A stretch of DNA of 6,483 bases from Tannerella sp. oral taxon 808 (lineage in GTDB: Bacteria > Bacteroidota > Bacteroidia > Bacteroidales > Tannerellaceae): positions 1 to 6,483 of the forward strand of contig MIQB01000107.1 of NCBI GenBank assembly GCA_002890585.1. Reading direction: 5' to 3'. Position 1 is the stretch's first letter. Each line of letters begins with the position of its first letter. A program made the position numbers and the translations under genes. Shown here piece by piece: positions 1 to 6,483 of this stretch. The notes below the pieces were generated by a model. It searched no databases. It was not told where the DNA came from and saw only the letters and a program-made list of their open reading frames with translations.

Positions 1-1
1 G

Positions 2-2581
2 CGCATCGCCGTGCTCGACCGCACGAAGGAACCGGGCGCCAATGGCGAGCCGCTCTATTTAGACGTCAAGGATTGCTTCTATGGCCGCGCCGATGCCCCG
101 ATCATCGTAGGCGGACGCTACGGCCTCAGCTCGAAGGACACCACACCTGCGCAGATCCTCTCCGTCTTTGAGAACCTCGCACTCAACGAGCCGAAGAACC
201 ACTTCACCGTTGGCATCGTGGACGATGTCACCTTCACCTCCCTGCCCATGAAGGAAGAGATCGCGCTCGGTGGCGAAGGCATCTTCGAGGCCAAGTTCTA
301 CGGCCTCGGTGCTGACGGTACGGTGGGTGCCAACAAGAACTCCGTGAAGATCATTGGCGAAAACACCAACAAGTATTGCCAGGCATACTTCTCCTACGAC
401 TCCAAGAAGTCCGGCGGCTTCACCTGCTCGCACCTCCGCTTCGGCGATCACCCGATCCGCTCGACGTACTTAGTGAACACGCCCAACTTCGTGGCATGCC
501 ACGTGCAGGCCTATCTGCACATGTACGACGTCACCCGCGGGCTGCGCAAGAACGGTTCCTTCCTGCTCAACACCATCTGGGAGGGCGACGACCTGGCGCG
601 CAACCTGCCCAACAAGGTGAAGAGGTACTTCGCCAAGAACAACATCACGGTCTACTACATGAACGCCACCGAGATCGCACAGCAGATAGGCCTCGGCAAC
701 CGCACGAACACCATCCTCCAATCGGCCTTCTTCCGCATCACCGGCGTCATCCCCGTAGATCTGGCCGTGGAGCAGATGAAGAAGTTCATCGTCAAGTCGT
801 ACGGCCGCAAGGGCGAGGATGTGGTGAACAAGAACTACGCCGCCGTCGATCGCGGAGGCGAGTACAAGCAGCTCCTCGTCGACCCCGCTTGGGCCAACCT
901 GCCCGACGATCCGCGCGCTGAGAACAACGATCCGGCATTCATCAACGACGTCGTGCGCCCCATCAACGCACAAGATGGCGACCTGCTGCCCGTCTCTGCC
1001 TTCAAGGGCATCGAGGACGGCACATGGATGCAAGGCACAGCCTACTATGAGAAGCGCGGTGTGGCCACGTTCGTACCTGAGTGGAACCCGGACAACTGCA
1101 TCCAGTGTAACCAGTGTGCCTACGTCTGCCCCCACGCCGCCATCCGCCCCTTCGTCCTCGACGAAGAGGAGCAGAAGGGCGCCAACTTCCCCCAGCTCAA
1201 GGCCCAGGGAAAGATGTTCGCTGGCATGACCTTCCGCATCCAGGTTGACGTGCTCGACTGCACCGGCTGTAGCAACTGCGCCGACGTCTGCCCGGGCAAG
1301 AAGGGCGAGAAGGCGCTCCAGATGAAGCACCTCGAGACGCAGATGGATCAGGTGCCGAACTGGACCTACTGCTCGGAGAAGGTCAAGACGAAGCAGCACC
1401 TCGTAGACACGAAGATGAACGTCAAGAATTCCCAGTTCGCCAAGCCCCTCTTCGAGTTCTCCGGAGCCTGCGCCGGTTGCGGCGAGACGCCCTACGTGAA
1501 GCTCATCAGCCAGCTCTACGGCGATCGCGAGATGGTGGCCAACGCCACGGGTTGCTCTTCGATCTACTCCGGATCCGTCCCCTCCACGCCCTACACGAAG
1601 AACGACATGGGCCGCGGTCCAGCTTGGGCCAACTCCCTCTTCGAGGACTTCTGCGAGTTCGGCCTCGGCATGGAGCTGGCCAATGAGAAGATGCGTGAGC
1701 GCATAGTGAAGCTCTTCAAGCAAGCTATCGAGAACGAATACACTCCGGCTGAAGCCAAAGAGCTGATGCAGGCATGGATCGACAACATGTTCGATGCCGA
1801 TAAGACGAAGGAGTTGGCTCCGCAACTTGAGGTCATGATCGATCGCGGCATCAAGGAGGCCGATTGCTCCGTATGCAAGGAGCTGAAGGGCTTGACCCAA
1901 TACCTCGTGAAGCGCAGCCAGTGGATCATCGGTGGCGACGGAGCCTCGTACGACATCGGCTACGGCGGCCTCGACCATGTGATCGCCAGCGGCAAGGACG
2001 TCAACATCCTCGTGCTCGACACCGAGGTGTACTCCAACACCGGCGGCCAGTCGTCCAAGTCTACACCCATGGGCGCCATCGCCAAATTTGCCGCCGCCGG
2101 CAAGCGCGTCCGCAAGAAAGACCTCGGCCTGATGGCCACCACCTACGGCTACGTCTACGTTGCCCAGGTCGCTATGGGCGCCGACCAAGCCCAGACCCTC
2201 CGCGCCCTCCGCGAGGCCGAAGCCTACCCCGGCCCCTCGCTCATCATCGCCTATGCACCCTGTATCAACCACGGCCTGAAGGCAGGCATGGGCAAGAGCC
2301 AGACGGAAGAGAAGCGCGCCGTGGCTTGTGGATACTGGCACCTCTGGCGTTACAATCCGCAGCTCGAGGCTGAGGGCAAGAACCCCTTCCTGCTCGACAG
2401 CAAGGAGCCCGACTTCAGCGGCTTCCAAGACTTCCTCAAGGGCGAGGTGCGTTACGCATCCGTCATGAAGCAGTATCCCGCCGAGGCAGCCGAGCTCTTC
2501 AAAGCCGCCGAGGAGAACGCCCGTTGGCGTTACAGCAACTACAAGCGCAAGGCTGCGGTAGAATACGGCACGGAGGCCTGA
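2..2581 (+). CDS. nifJ: Pyruvate:ferredoxin (flavodoxin) oxidoreductase, single-chain, 5' partial
   Basis: This enzyme oxidatively decarboxylates pyruvate with CoA to acetyl-CoA, CO2 and reduced ferredoxin or flavodoxin; it is cytoplasmic, TPP-dependent and carries three 4Fe-4S clusters. The frame is open from base 2 (R-I-A-V-L-D-R-T-K-E-P-G), a conserved internal motif, so the GTG at 11 is not a start and about 320 N-terminal residues lie outside the window. Seen in order: the gamma/EKR region (to about 1060); a ferredoxin-like dicluster with CxxCxxCxxxC at 1097-1129 and again at 1259-1291; proximal-cluster cysteines at 1469, 1478, 1553 and 2261; and the TPP site with GGDG at 1931 and SNTGGQ near 2033-2050. 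The 25-residue gap between the second and third proximal cysteines matches Desulfovibrio africanus PFOR as I recall it (Cys815/Cys840). The C-terminus stops about 106 residues after the last cysteine, so the extra C-terminal domain of the Desulfovibrio enzyme is absent. No frameshift or missing ligand is seen. Stop is TGA at 2579. Confidence 0.96.
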   Translation, partial: RIAVLDRTKEPGANGEPLYLDVKDCFYGRADAPIIVGGRYGLSSKDTTPAQILSVFENLALNEPKNHFTVGIVDDVTFTSLPMKEEIALGGEGIFEAKFYGLGADGTVGANKNSVKIIGENTNKYCQAYFSYDSKKSGGFTCSHLRFGDHPIRSTYLVNTPNFVACHVQAYLHMYDVTRGLRKNGSFLLNTIWEGDDLARNLPNKVKRYFAKNNITVYYMNATEIAQQIGLGNRTNTILQSAFFRITGVIPVDLAVEQMKKFIVKSYGRKGEDVVNKNYAAVDRGGEYKQLLVDPAWANLPDDPRAENNDPAFINDVVRPINAQDGDLLPVSAFKGIEDGTWMQGTAYYEKRGVATFVPEWNPDNCIQCNQCAYVCPHAAIRPFVLDEEEQKGANFPQLKAQGKMFAGMTFRIQVDVLDCTGCSNCADVCPGKKGEKALQMKHLETQMDQVPNWTYCSEKVKTKQHLVDTKMNVKNSQFAKPLFEFSGACAGCGETPYVKLISQLYGDREMVANATGCSSIYSGSVPSTPYTKNDMGRGPAWANSLFEDFCEFGLGMELANEKMRERIVKLFKQAIENEYTPAEAKELMQAWIDNMFDADKTKELAPQLEVMIDRGIKEADCSVCKELKGLTQYLVKRSQWIIGGDGASYDIGYGGLDHVIASGKDVNILVLDTEVYSNTGGQSSKSTPMGAIAKFAAAGKRVRKKDLGLMATTYGYVYVAQVAMGADQAQTLRALREAEAYPGPSLIIAYAPCINHGLKAGMGKSQTEEKRAVACGYWHLWRYNPQLEAEGKNPFLLDSKEPDFSGFQDFLKGEVRYASVMKQYPAEAAELFKAAEENARWRYSNYKRKAAVEYGTEA

Positions 2582-2630
2582 CGCGCGCGTCACCCCATGG
2601 CGGCAATGCGCGCCATCCAAAATCTCCCTT

Positions 2631-2677
2631 GCGGGGCGTCCCTTCCTTATATAAGGAGGCGGCGCCCCGCTTTTTTT
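2631..2677 (+). terminator. Rho-independent terminator of nifJ
   Basis: A 40-nt near-perfect palindrome (2631-2670) is followed at once by seven T (2671-2677). The outer stem GCGGGGCG (2631-2638) pairs with CGCCCCGC (2663-2670). The inner stem closes through CCTTAT/ATAAGG (2645-2656) with only one mismatch (2641/2660) and two G-U pairs. It starts 49 bp after the nifJ stop and should insulate the repeat array and yitT from nifJ transcription. Confidence 0.9.
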
Positions 2678-2702
2678 GCCCCTTGCACGCCGTGCAAGGG
2701 GC
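2678..2702. repeat. 25-bp perfect palindrome, relic B-type half-unit at array edge
   Basis: Arms GCCCCTTGCACG (2678-2689) and CGTGCAAGGGGC (2691-2702) are perfect reverse complements around a single C. The core TTGCACGCCGTGCAA differs only at the central base from the TTGCACGGCGTGCAA dyad found in the type B units more than 250 bp downstream. It directly precedes the first type A unit and so looks like the 3' half of a B unit left at the array's left border. It could also act as a second hairpin just behind the terminator. Confidence 0.8.
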
Positions 2703-2906
2703 CGAAATGCAGTGAAATTTGGCCGCTGCACACGATCAGTGCCCGAAATGCAGTGAAATTTGGTCGCTGCACACGAGCAGCGCCCGAAATGCAGTGAAAT
2801 TTGGCCGCTGCACACGATCAGCGCCCGAAATGCAGTGAAATTTGGCCGCTGCACACGATCAGTGCCCGAAATGCAGTGAAATTTGGTCGCTGCACACGAG
2901 CAAAGC
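2702..2906. repeat. Type A sub-array, five 41-bp units
   Basis: Each unit reads CCGAAATGCAGTGAAATTTG, then G(C/T)CGCTGCACACGA, then (T/G)CA with a variable tail. Only offsets 22, 35, 38 and 39 vary. Every unit keeps TGCAGTG (offsets 7-13) facing CGCTGCA (23-29), a 7-bp stem with one G-U pair and a 9-nt loop. Units 1 and 4 are identical; units 2 and 5 share T22/G35 while the others have C22/T35, which suggests copying of a multi-unit block. Unit 5 ends GCAAAGC like the first two B units, so it is a junction hybrid. The 41-bp period is not a multiple of three, which speaks against protein coding. Confidence 0.93.
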
Positions 2907-3200
2907 CCGAAATGACCCTCATTTTATCCCTTGCATGGCGTGCAAAGCCCGAAATGACCCTCATTTACCCCTTTGCACGGCGTGCAAAGCCCGAAATGAC
3001 CCTCATTTACCCCCTTGCATGGCGTGCGAGTACCGAAATGACCCTCATTTACCCCCTTGCACGGCGTGCAAGTACCGAAATGACCCTCGTTTTGCCCTTT
3101 GCACGGCGTGCAAGTACCGAAATGACCCTCATTTTGCCCCTTGCACGGCGTGCGAGTACCGAAATGACCCTCATTTACCCCCTTGCACGGCGTGCAAGCC
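2907..3200. repeat. Type B sub-array, seven 42-bp units with two dyads each
   Basis: Each unit holds dyad 1, AAATGACCCTCATTT (offsets 4-18, six-base arms around CCC), a short C-rich spacer, and dyad 2, TTGCACGGCGTGCAA (offsets 25-39, seven-base arms around one base). Dyad centres fall at offsets 11 and 32, so they alternate every 21 bp through the whole block. Unit tails form groups: AAAGC in units 1-2, (A/G)AGTA in units 3-6, AAGCC in unit 7. Spacers vary between TATCCC, ACCCCT, ACCCCC, TGCCCT and TGCCCC. The dyads are the most conserved parts and their few changes are all transitions. Confidence 0.94.
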
Positions 3201-3270
3201 CTCCCTCCCCCCCTCCGAAAGCACCTGGCAGAGAAAGTGCAACCACCCAGAGCCCGTATTTGATCTTTTC
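3201..3270. other. Non-coding spacer between array and yitT promoter
   Basis: This stretch starts C-rich and polypyrimidine (3199-3214) and becomes more A/T-rich toward the -7 box. A single CCGAAA at 3215 and a GCAC...GTGC pair (3221-3240) could be a decayed repeat unit but are out of register with the array. No good TTTG -33 element is found at the usual 19-20 bp from the -7 box; the only TTTG (3259-3262) is just 8 bp upstream of it. No coding sequence is supported here. Confidence 0.5.
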
Positions 3271-3278
3271 TACTTTTG
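3271..3278 (+). promoter_or_regulatory. Candidate Bacteroidota -7 promoter box for yitT-pbpC
   Basis: TACTTTTG is a perfect match to the TAnnTTTG -7 consensus of the Bacteroidota primary sigma factor. It lies 16 nt before the yitT ATG, so the leader would be only about 10-13 nt and A-rich (TTAAAAAATC), in line with the usual absence of a Shine-Dalgarno site in this phylum. The -33 TTTG element is not at its normal distance, so the promoter may be weak or depend on an activator, possibly one binding upstream. Confidence 0.6.
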
Positions 3279-3294
3279 CGCCCGTTAAAAAATC

Positions 3295-4248
3295 ATGAAA
3301 AGAAACATGAATCCTGTCAAGTCAATTCGATCGAACCAACAAGCCCTGCTTCGCGAGGTCAAGGACTACGTGATGATCGCCCTCGGCATGCTGCTCTACA
3401 GCGTTGGGTGGACCGTCTTCCTGCTCCCCAACAAGATCATGACCGGCGGCGAGCCCGGCATCGCCTCCATCGTCTACTTCGCCATCAAGTTGCCCGTGCA
3501 GTACGTCTACTTCGGCGCCAACGTCTTCCTGCTCATCCTGGCCATCAAAATCTTGGGGTGGAAATTCAGCATCAAGACCATCTACGGCGTCTGCATGCTC
3601 ACCCTCTCGCTCGAGGTCGTGCAGGCCCTCACGAAAGGCGTGGCCCTGCTCCACGATCAGCCCTTCATGGCCTGCGTGTTAGGCGCCTCTTTCTGCGGCT
3701 GCGGGTTAGGCATCGCCTTCTCATCCAATGGCAGCGCCGGCGGAACAGACATCGTGGCCGCCATCGTGAATAAGTACAAGGATATCACCCTCGGGCGCGT
3801 GATGATGGTGCTCGATACCATCATCATCACCTCCAGCTACATCGTGCTAAAAGACTGGGAGCGCGTCGTCTACGGCTTCGTCACCCTCTACGTGTGCAGC
3901 TTCATGCTCGACCAGATCGTCAACAGCGCCCGCCAGTCCGTGCAGTTCTTCATCATCTCCAAGAAGTACCAAGAGATCGGCCGCGCCATCAACGCCATGC
4001 ACCGCGGAGTGACCGTGATCGACACCGTGGGCATGTACACCGGCCAGCCGCAGAAGATGATCTTCGTCCTGGCCAAGAAGCGCCAATCGACCACCATCTT
4101 CCGCATTATTAACGACATCGACCCCTCGGCCTTCATCTCGCAAAGCGCCGTGATCGGCGTCTACGGCTACGGCTTCGATCACCTCAAGGTCAAACAAAAG
4201 AAGCAAGGCACCGCCGCCATCGAAGAGGCACATCAGCTCGGCGTTTAA
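3295..4248 (+). CDS. YitT family (DUF161/DUF2179) integral membrane protein
   Basis: A 317-residue inner-membrane protein of the YitT family, whose physiological role is not established. The N-terminal two thirds hold about six hydrophobic segments (roughly residues 25-45, 55-65, 70-87, 95-112, 125-144, 168-208 as a pair) with family motifs: LLPNKIMTGGEPGIA (residues 43-57) after the first segment, and SSNGSAGGTDIVA (143-155). The C-terminal part (about 215-292) is the soluble DUF2179 domain, with RGVTVIDTVGMYTG (237-250) and IDPSAFIS (275-282). The length is close to the family norm of about 280-300. The ATG at 3295 is chosen because it follows the -7 box at a short A-rich leader; the in-frame ATG at 3307 is an alternative that removes four residues. 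It ends in TAA 17 bp before the likely pbpC start, so both are probably one operon. No defect is seen. Confidence 0.93.
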   Translation: MKRNMNPVKSIRSNQQALLREVKDYVMIALGMLLYSVGWTVFLLPNKIMTGGEPGIASIVYFAIKLPVQYVYFGANVFLLILAIKILGWKFSIKTIYGVCMLTLSLEVVQALTKGVALLHDQPFMACVLGASFCGCGLGIAFSSNGSAGGTDIVAAIVNKYKDITLGRVMMVLDTIIITSSYIVLKDWERVVYGFVTLYVCSFMLDQIVNSARQSVQFFIISKKYQEIGRAINAMHRGVTVIDTVGMYTGQPQKMIFVLAKKRQSTTIFRIINDIDPSAFISQSAVIGVYGYGFDHLKVKQKKQGTAAIEEAHQLGV

Positions 4249-4265
4249 TCCCCATCGGAATCGAA

Positions 4266-6483
4266 TTGAAACACATAGAGGATCACCCCACCGCCGTGCC
4301 CCCCGACCAGAACAAGAAGTACATAAGAGCCGCTCGTTACGGAGTGGCTCTTTTGCTGTTAGCCTATCTGCTGTGCCTGCCGCGACGGCTCTTCAATGTG
4401 CCCTACGCCACCGTCGTGACCGATCGCCACGGCGAGCTGCTCGGTGCACGCATCGCGGCCGACGGCCAGTGGCGCTTCCCCCCCACGGACACGGCCCCCG
4501 ACAAGTTCGCCCGCTGCCTCGTCGCCTTCGAGGATCGCTATTTCTACCTACACAACGGCATCAACCCCGTGGCCATCCTGCGCGCCCTTGTGCAGAACGT
4601 CCGCGCGCGGCGCATCGTCAGTGGCGGCAGCACAATCACGATGCAGACCATCCGGCTCTCGCGCGGCGAACGGCGGACGGTCGGGGAGAAGCTCATTGAA
4701 ATCATCCTGGCCAGTCGATTGGAGTGTCGTTACAGCAAGCGGGAGATCCTGGCACTCTACGCCGCCCATGCGCCCTTCGGCGGCAACGTGGTCGGGGTGG
4801 AGGCCGCCGCCTGGCGCTACTTCGGACACGCCTCGGCCGAACTCTCCTGGGCCGAGGCCGCCACGCTGGCCGTGCTACCCAATGCCCCGTCGATGATTCA
4901 CCTCTCGCGCAACCGCGAGGCACTGCTCCGAAAGCGCAACCGACTGCTGCGCGACCTGCGGCGCCGTGGCGTGATCGACGATACCGACTACGAGCTGGCC
5001 CTCGGTGAGGCATTGCCTGCCGAACCCCTCCCGCTGCCCGGAATAGCACCACACTTAGTGGCCGACTTCTGCCGCACCCACCCCGGTGAACGCATCGTCT
5101 CTACGATTGATAAGGGGATGCAAACGCAAGTGGAACGCCTCATGGCGCAATGGCATGCCGAATTCCTTCAGCAAGACATCCGCGACATGGCCGCCATCAT
5201 CGTTGACGTCCGCACGGCCCGCGTCTTAGTCTACTGCGGCAACACCCGCTTCGACGAGCATCAGCCCGGTAGCCAAGTCGACATCATCCGTGCGCCACGC
5301 AGCACGGGCAGCATCCTCAAGCCGCTGCTCTACTGTGCTGCCCTGCAAGACGGCGACATCCTGCCCCGCACCCTCCTGCCCGACATCCCGATCAACGTAA
5401 ACGGCTTCGCTCCGCAGAATTTCAACCTGCAATTCGAGGGCGCCGTGCCTGCGTCAGAGGTCATCGCCCGCTCGCTCAACGTCCCCTCCGTTGTGCTCCT
5501 CCGGCGCTATGGCGTCCCCAAGTTTCACGACTACCTCCGCCGCGCTGGATTCACCACCCTCACCCGCCCCGCCTCTCACTACGGCCTCTCGCTCATCCTC
5601 GGCGGCGCCGAAGCCACCTTGTGGGATGTCACTGCGGCCTACGTCGATATGGCGCGCTGCCTTCGCGACCTTCCGCGCAGCCCCCTCATCCTCACAGCCG
5701 ACGAGAAGGTGGGCAAGGCCTCGCCTTACGCCTTCACTCCCGGAGCTGTCTGGCTCACATTTCAAGCCATCAAGGAGGTGAACCGCCCGGAAGACATCGA
5801 CTGGCGCACAATCCCCTCCATGCAGACCATCGCGTGGAAGACGGGCACGAGCTACGGCTTCCGCGATGCCTGGGCCGTGGGTGTGACGCCGCGTTACGCC
5901 GTCGGAGTCTGGGTGGGCAATGCCTCGGGCGAGGGGCGCCCAGGGCTTGTCGGGGCGCGCACGGCCGGGCCCGTCCTCTTCGACCTCTTTAACCTGCTGC
6001 CCTCCGCGGTGTGGTTTGAGATGCCGGGCAATGGCGCCTTGGTCGACGCCGAAGTGTGCCGCCGCTCGGGGTGCCTCAAGGGGCGCTTCTGCGACGAGTC
6101 AGACGTCGTCAGCGTCTGCCCCAATGGCCTGCGTACGGAGCCCTGCCCTTATCACGTCCGTGTGAACCTCACCCCCGATGGGCGCTATCGTGTCTACGAG
6201 AATTGCCTGAGCGAGGGTAGCGCTGTGCCTGCTGATTGGTTTGTGTTGCCCCCCGCGTGGGAGTGGTACTACCGACGCGGGCATCCCGAGTATCGCCCCC
6301 TGCCGCCCTTCATGCCCGGCTGCGGCGACGACTCCGACCGGCCCATGCAGTTCATCTACCCCCAAGACGGCTTCGCCCGCATCACCCTGCCTCGCCAATT
6401 AGATGGCACCCCCGGTGTCGTCACCTTCGAGCTCGCCCACAGCGACCCCAACGCGACCGTCTTTTGGCAGATCGAGGCGCAAT
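4266..6483 (+). CDS. pbpC: Penicillin-binding protein 1C, bifunctional peptidoglycan synthase, 3' partial
   Basis: A class A penicillin-binding protein that polymerises lipid II and crosslinks peptidoglycan in the periplasm; 739 residues are visible with no stop before the window edge, against about 770-800 usual for PBP1C. Numbered from TTG at 4266: cytoplasmic tail and one membrane anchor (about 22-39); GT51 glycosyltransferase with EDRYFYLHNG (from E89), GGSTITMQ (120-127), a KLIEIILASRLE helix and KREILALYAAHAPFGG; transpeptidase with SILK (S349, K352), SLN (S403) and KTGTS (K525); a Cys-rich linker (about 598-650); and the start of the BiPBP_C domain at the end. All catalytic motifs look intact. 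No in-frame ATG precedes the anchor: TTG 4266 preserves the basic N-terminal tail, with GGA 6 bp upstream; GTG at 4296 is the alternative and would give a 10-residue shorter product. The gene follows yitT by 17 bp and has no separate promoter visible. Confidence 0.93.
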   Translation, partial: MKHIEDHPTAVPPDQNKKYIRAARYGVALLLLAYLLCLPRRLFNVPYATVVTDRHGELLGARIAADGQWRFPPTDTAPDKFARCLVAFEDRYFYLHNGINPVAILRALVQNVRARRIVSGGSTITMQTIRLSRGERRTVGEKLIEIILASRLECRYSKREILALYAAHAPFGGNVVGVEAAAWRYFGHASAELSWAEAATLAVLPNAPSMIHLSRNREALLRKRNRLLRDLRRRGVIDDTDYELALGEALPAEPLPLPGIAPHLVADFCRTHPGERIVSTIDKGMQTQVERLMAQWHAEFLQQDIRDMAAIIVDVRTARVLVYCGNTRFDEHQPGSQVDIIRAPRSTGSILKPLLYCAALQDGDILPRTLLPDIPINVNGFAPQNFNLQFEGAVPASEVIARSLNVPSVVLLRRYGVPKFHDYLRRAGFTTLTRPASHYGLSLILGGAEATLWDVTAAYVDMARCLRDLPRSPLILTADEKVGKASPYAFTPGAVWLTFQAIKEVNRPEDIDWRTIPSMQTIAWKTGTSYGFRDAWAVGVTPRYAVGVWVGNASGEGRPGLVGARTAGPVLFDLFNLLPSAVWFEMPGNGALVDAEVCRRSGCLKGRFCDESDVVSVCPNGLRTEPCPYHVRVNLTPDGRYRVYENCLSEGSAVPADWFVLPPAWEWYYRRGHPEYRPLPPFMPGCGDDSDRPMQFIYPQDGFARITLPRQLDGTPGVVTFELAHSDPNATVFWQIEAQ

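Larger units (their letters stand above)
2702..3200. repeat. Composite minisatellite: 5 x 41-bp (A) then 7 x 42-bp (B) units
   Basis: Twelve head-to-tail units all begin CCGAAATG, at 2702, 2743, 2784, 2825, 2866 (41-bp steps) and 2907, 2949, 2991, 3033, 3075, 3117, 3159 (42-bp steps). A and B also share TGCAC at offsets 26-30, so they appear to be diverged versions of one skeleton. There are no unique spacers, so this is not a CRISPR array, and no integrase, transposase or reverse transcriptase gene adjoins it. The array lies between the nifJ terminator and the yitT promoter. Function is unknown: a protein-binding array, a structured RNA or a neutral variable-number repeat are all possible. 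Confidence 0.95.

Noticed and set aside
2597..2616. ATGGCG...CGCCAT inverted repeat and the ACGCGCGCGT palindrome just after the nifJ stop.
   Set aside because: Short, GC-driven, no T-run; the strong terminator 15 bp further on explains the end of the transcript.
470..2854. A 794-codon open frame on the - strand opposite nifJ and the array.
   Set aside because: It is antisense to a gene with full family motifs, is low-complexity Leu/Val/Gly/Ala-rich as expected from codon bias on the opposite strand of a high-GC gene, and matches no recognisable family.
2702..3200. CRISPR array, integron attC cassettes or retron-type repeats.
   Set aside because: Units abut with no unique spacers, no cas, integrase or reverse transcriptase gene is in the window, and the unit lacks attC core sites.
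2702..3200. Replication origin or plasmid iterons.
   Set aside because: Periodic repeats are iteron-like, but there is no rep, dnaA or par gene, no DnaA-box pattern or AT-rich unwinding region, and the neighbours are ordinary chromosomal genes.
2801..3298. Open frames through the repeats encoding 14-residue repeats (for example STEMTLIYPLARRA), in two + strand frames.
   Set aside because: The 42-bp period is a multiple of three and the unit lacks stops, so long frames arise automatically. The 41-bp A units break the register, more than one frame is open at once, there is no start signal or promoter, and the frame runs into the yitT start.

Overview
The window holds three protein genes, all on the + strand, and one intergenic tandem-repeat array that is the unusual part. 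High GC, Ala/Arg-rich shadow frames, no clear Shine-Dalgarno sites, a perfect TAnnTTTG-type -7 box before the second gene, and the protein families themselves point to an anaerobic Bacteroidota, probably Bacteroidales (a Tannerella/Porphyromonas-like lineage is a guess). No RNA gene, insertion sequence, CRISPR array or phage gene is visible.

Layout. (1) 2-2581: the C-terminal ~859 residues of a single-chain pyruvate:ferredoxin oxidoreductase (nifJ/por type), cut by the left window edge. It ends 49 bp before a strong intrinsic terminator (2631-2677). (2) 2678-3200: a 25-bp palindrome, then five 41-bp units (type A) and seven 42-bp units (type B) in head-to-tail array, all starting CCGAAATG. 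The B units carry two different short dyads whose centres are exactly 21 bp apart along the whole B block. (3) 3201-3294: C-rich then A/T-richer leader with a -7 box at 3271-3278. (4) 3295-4248: a YitT/DUF2179 family membrane protein. (5) 4266 to the right edge: penicillin-binding protein 1C (pbpC), 739 residues visible, lacking only its C-terminal end, apparently starting at TTG.

How the parts relate. The oxidoreductase is a central catabolic enzyme and is transcriptionally insulated from what follows. yitT and pbpC are 17 bp apart and probably one transcript with envelope functions (a membrane protein of unknown transport role plus a bifunctional peptidoglycan synthase). The repeat array sits between the terminator and the yitT promoter, so it could act on that operon as a protein-binding array, give an RNA with serial hairpins, or be a neutral minisatellite. 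Its helical-turn geometry, and the fact that the dyad substitutions seen all stay G-U pairable in the + strand RNA, are the observations most worth checking.
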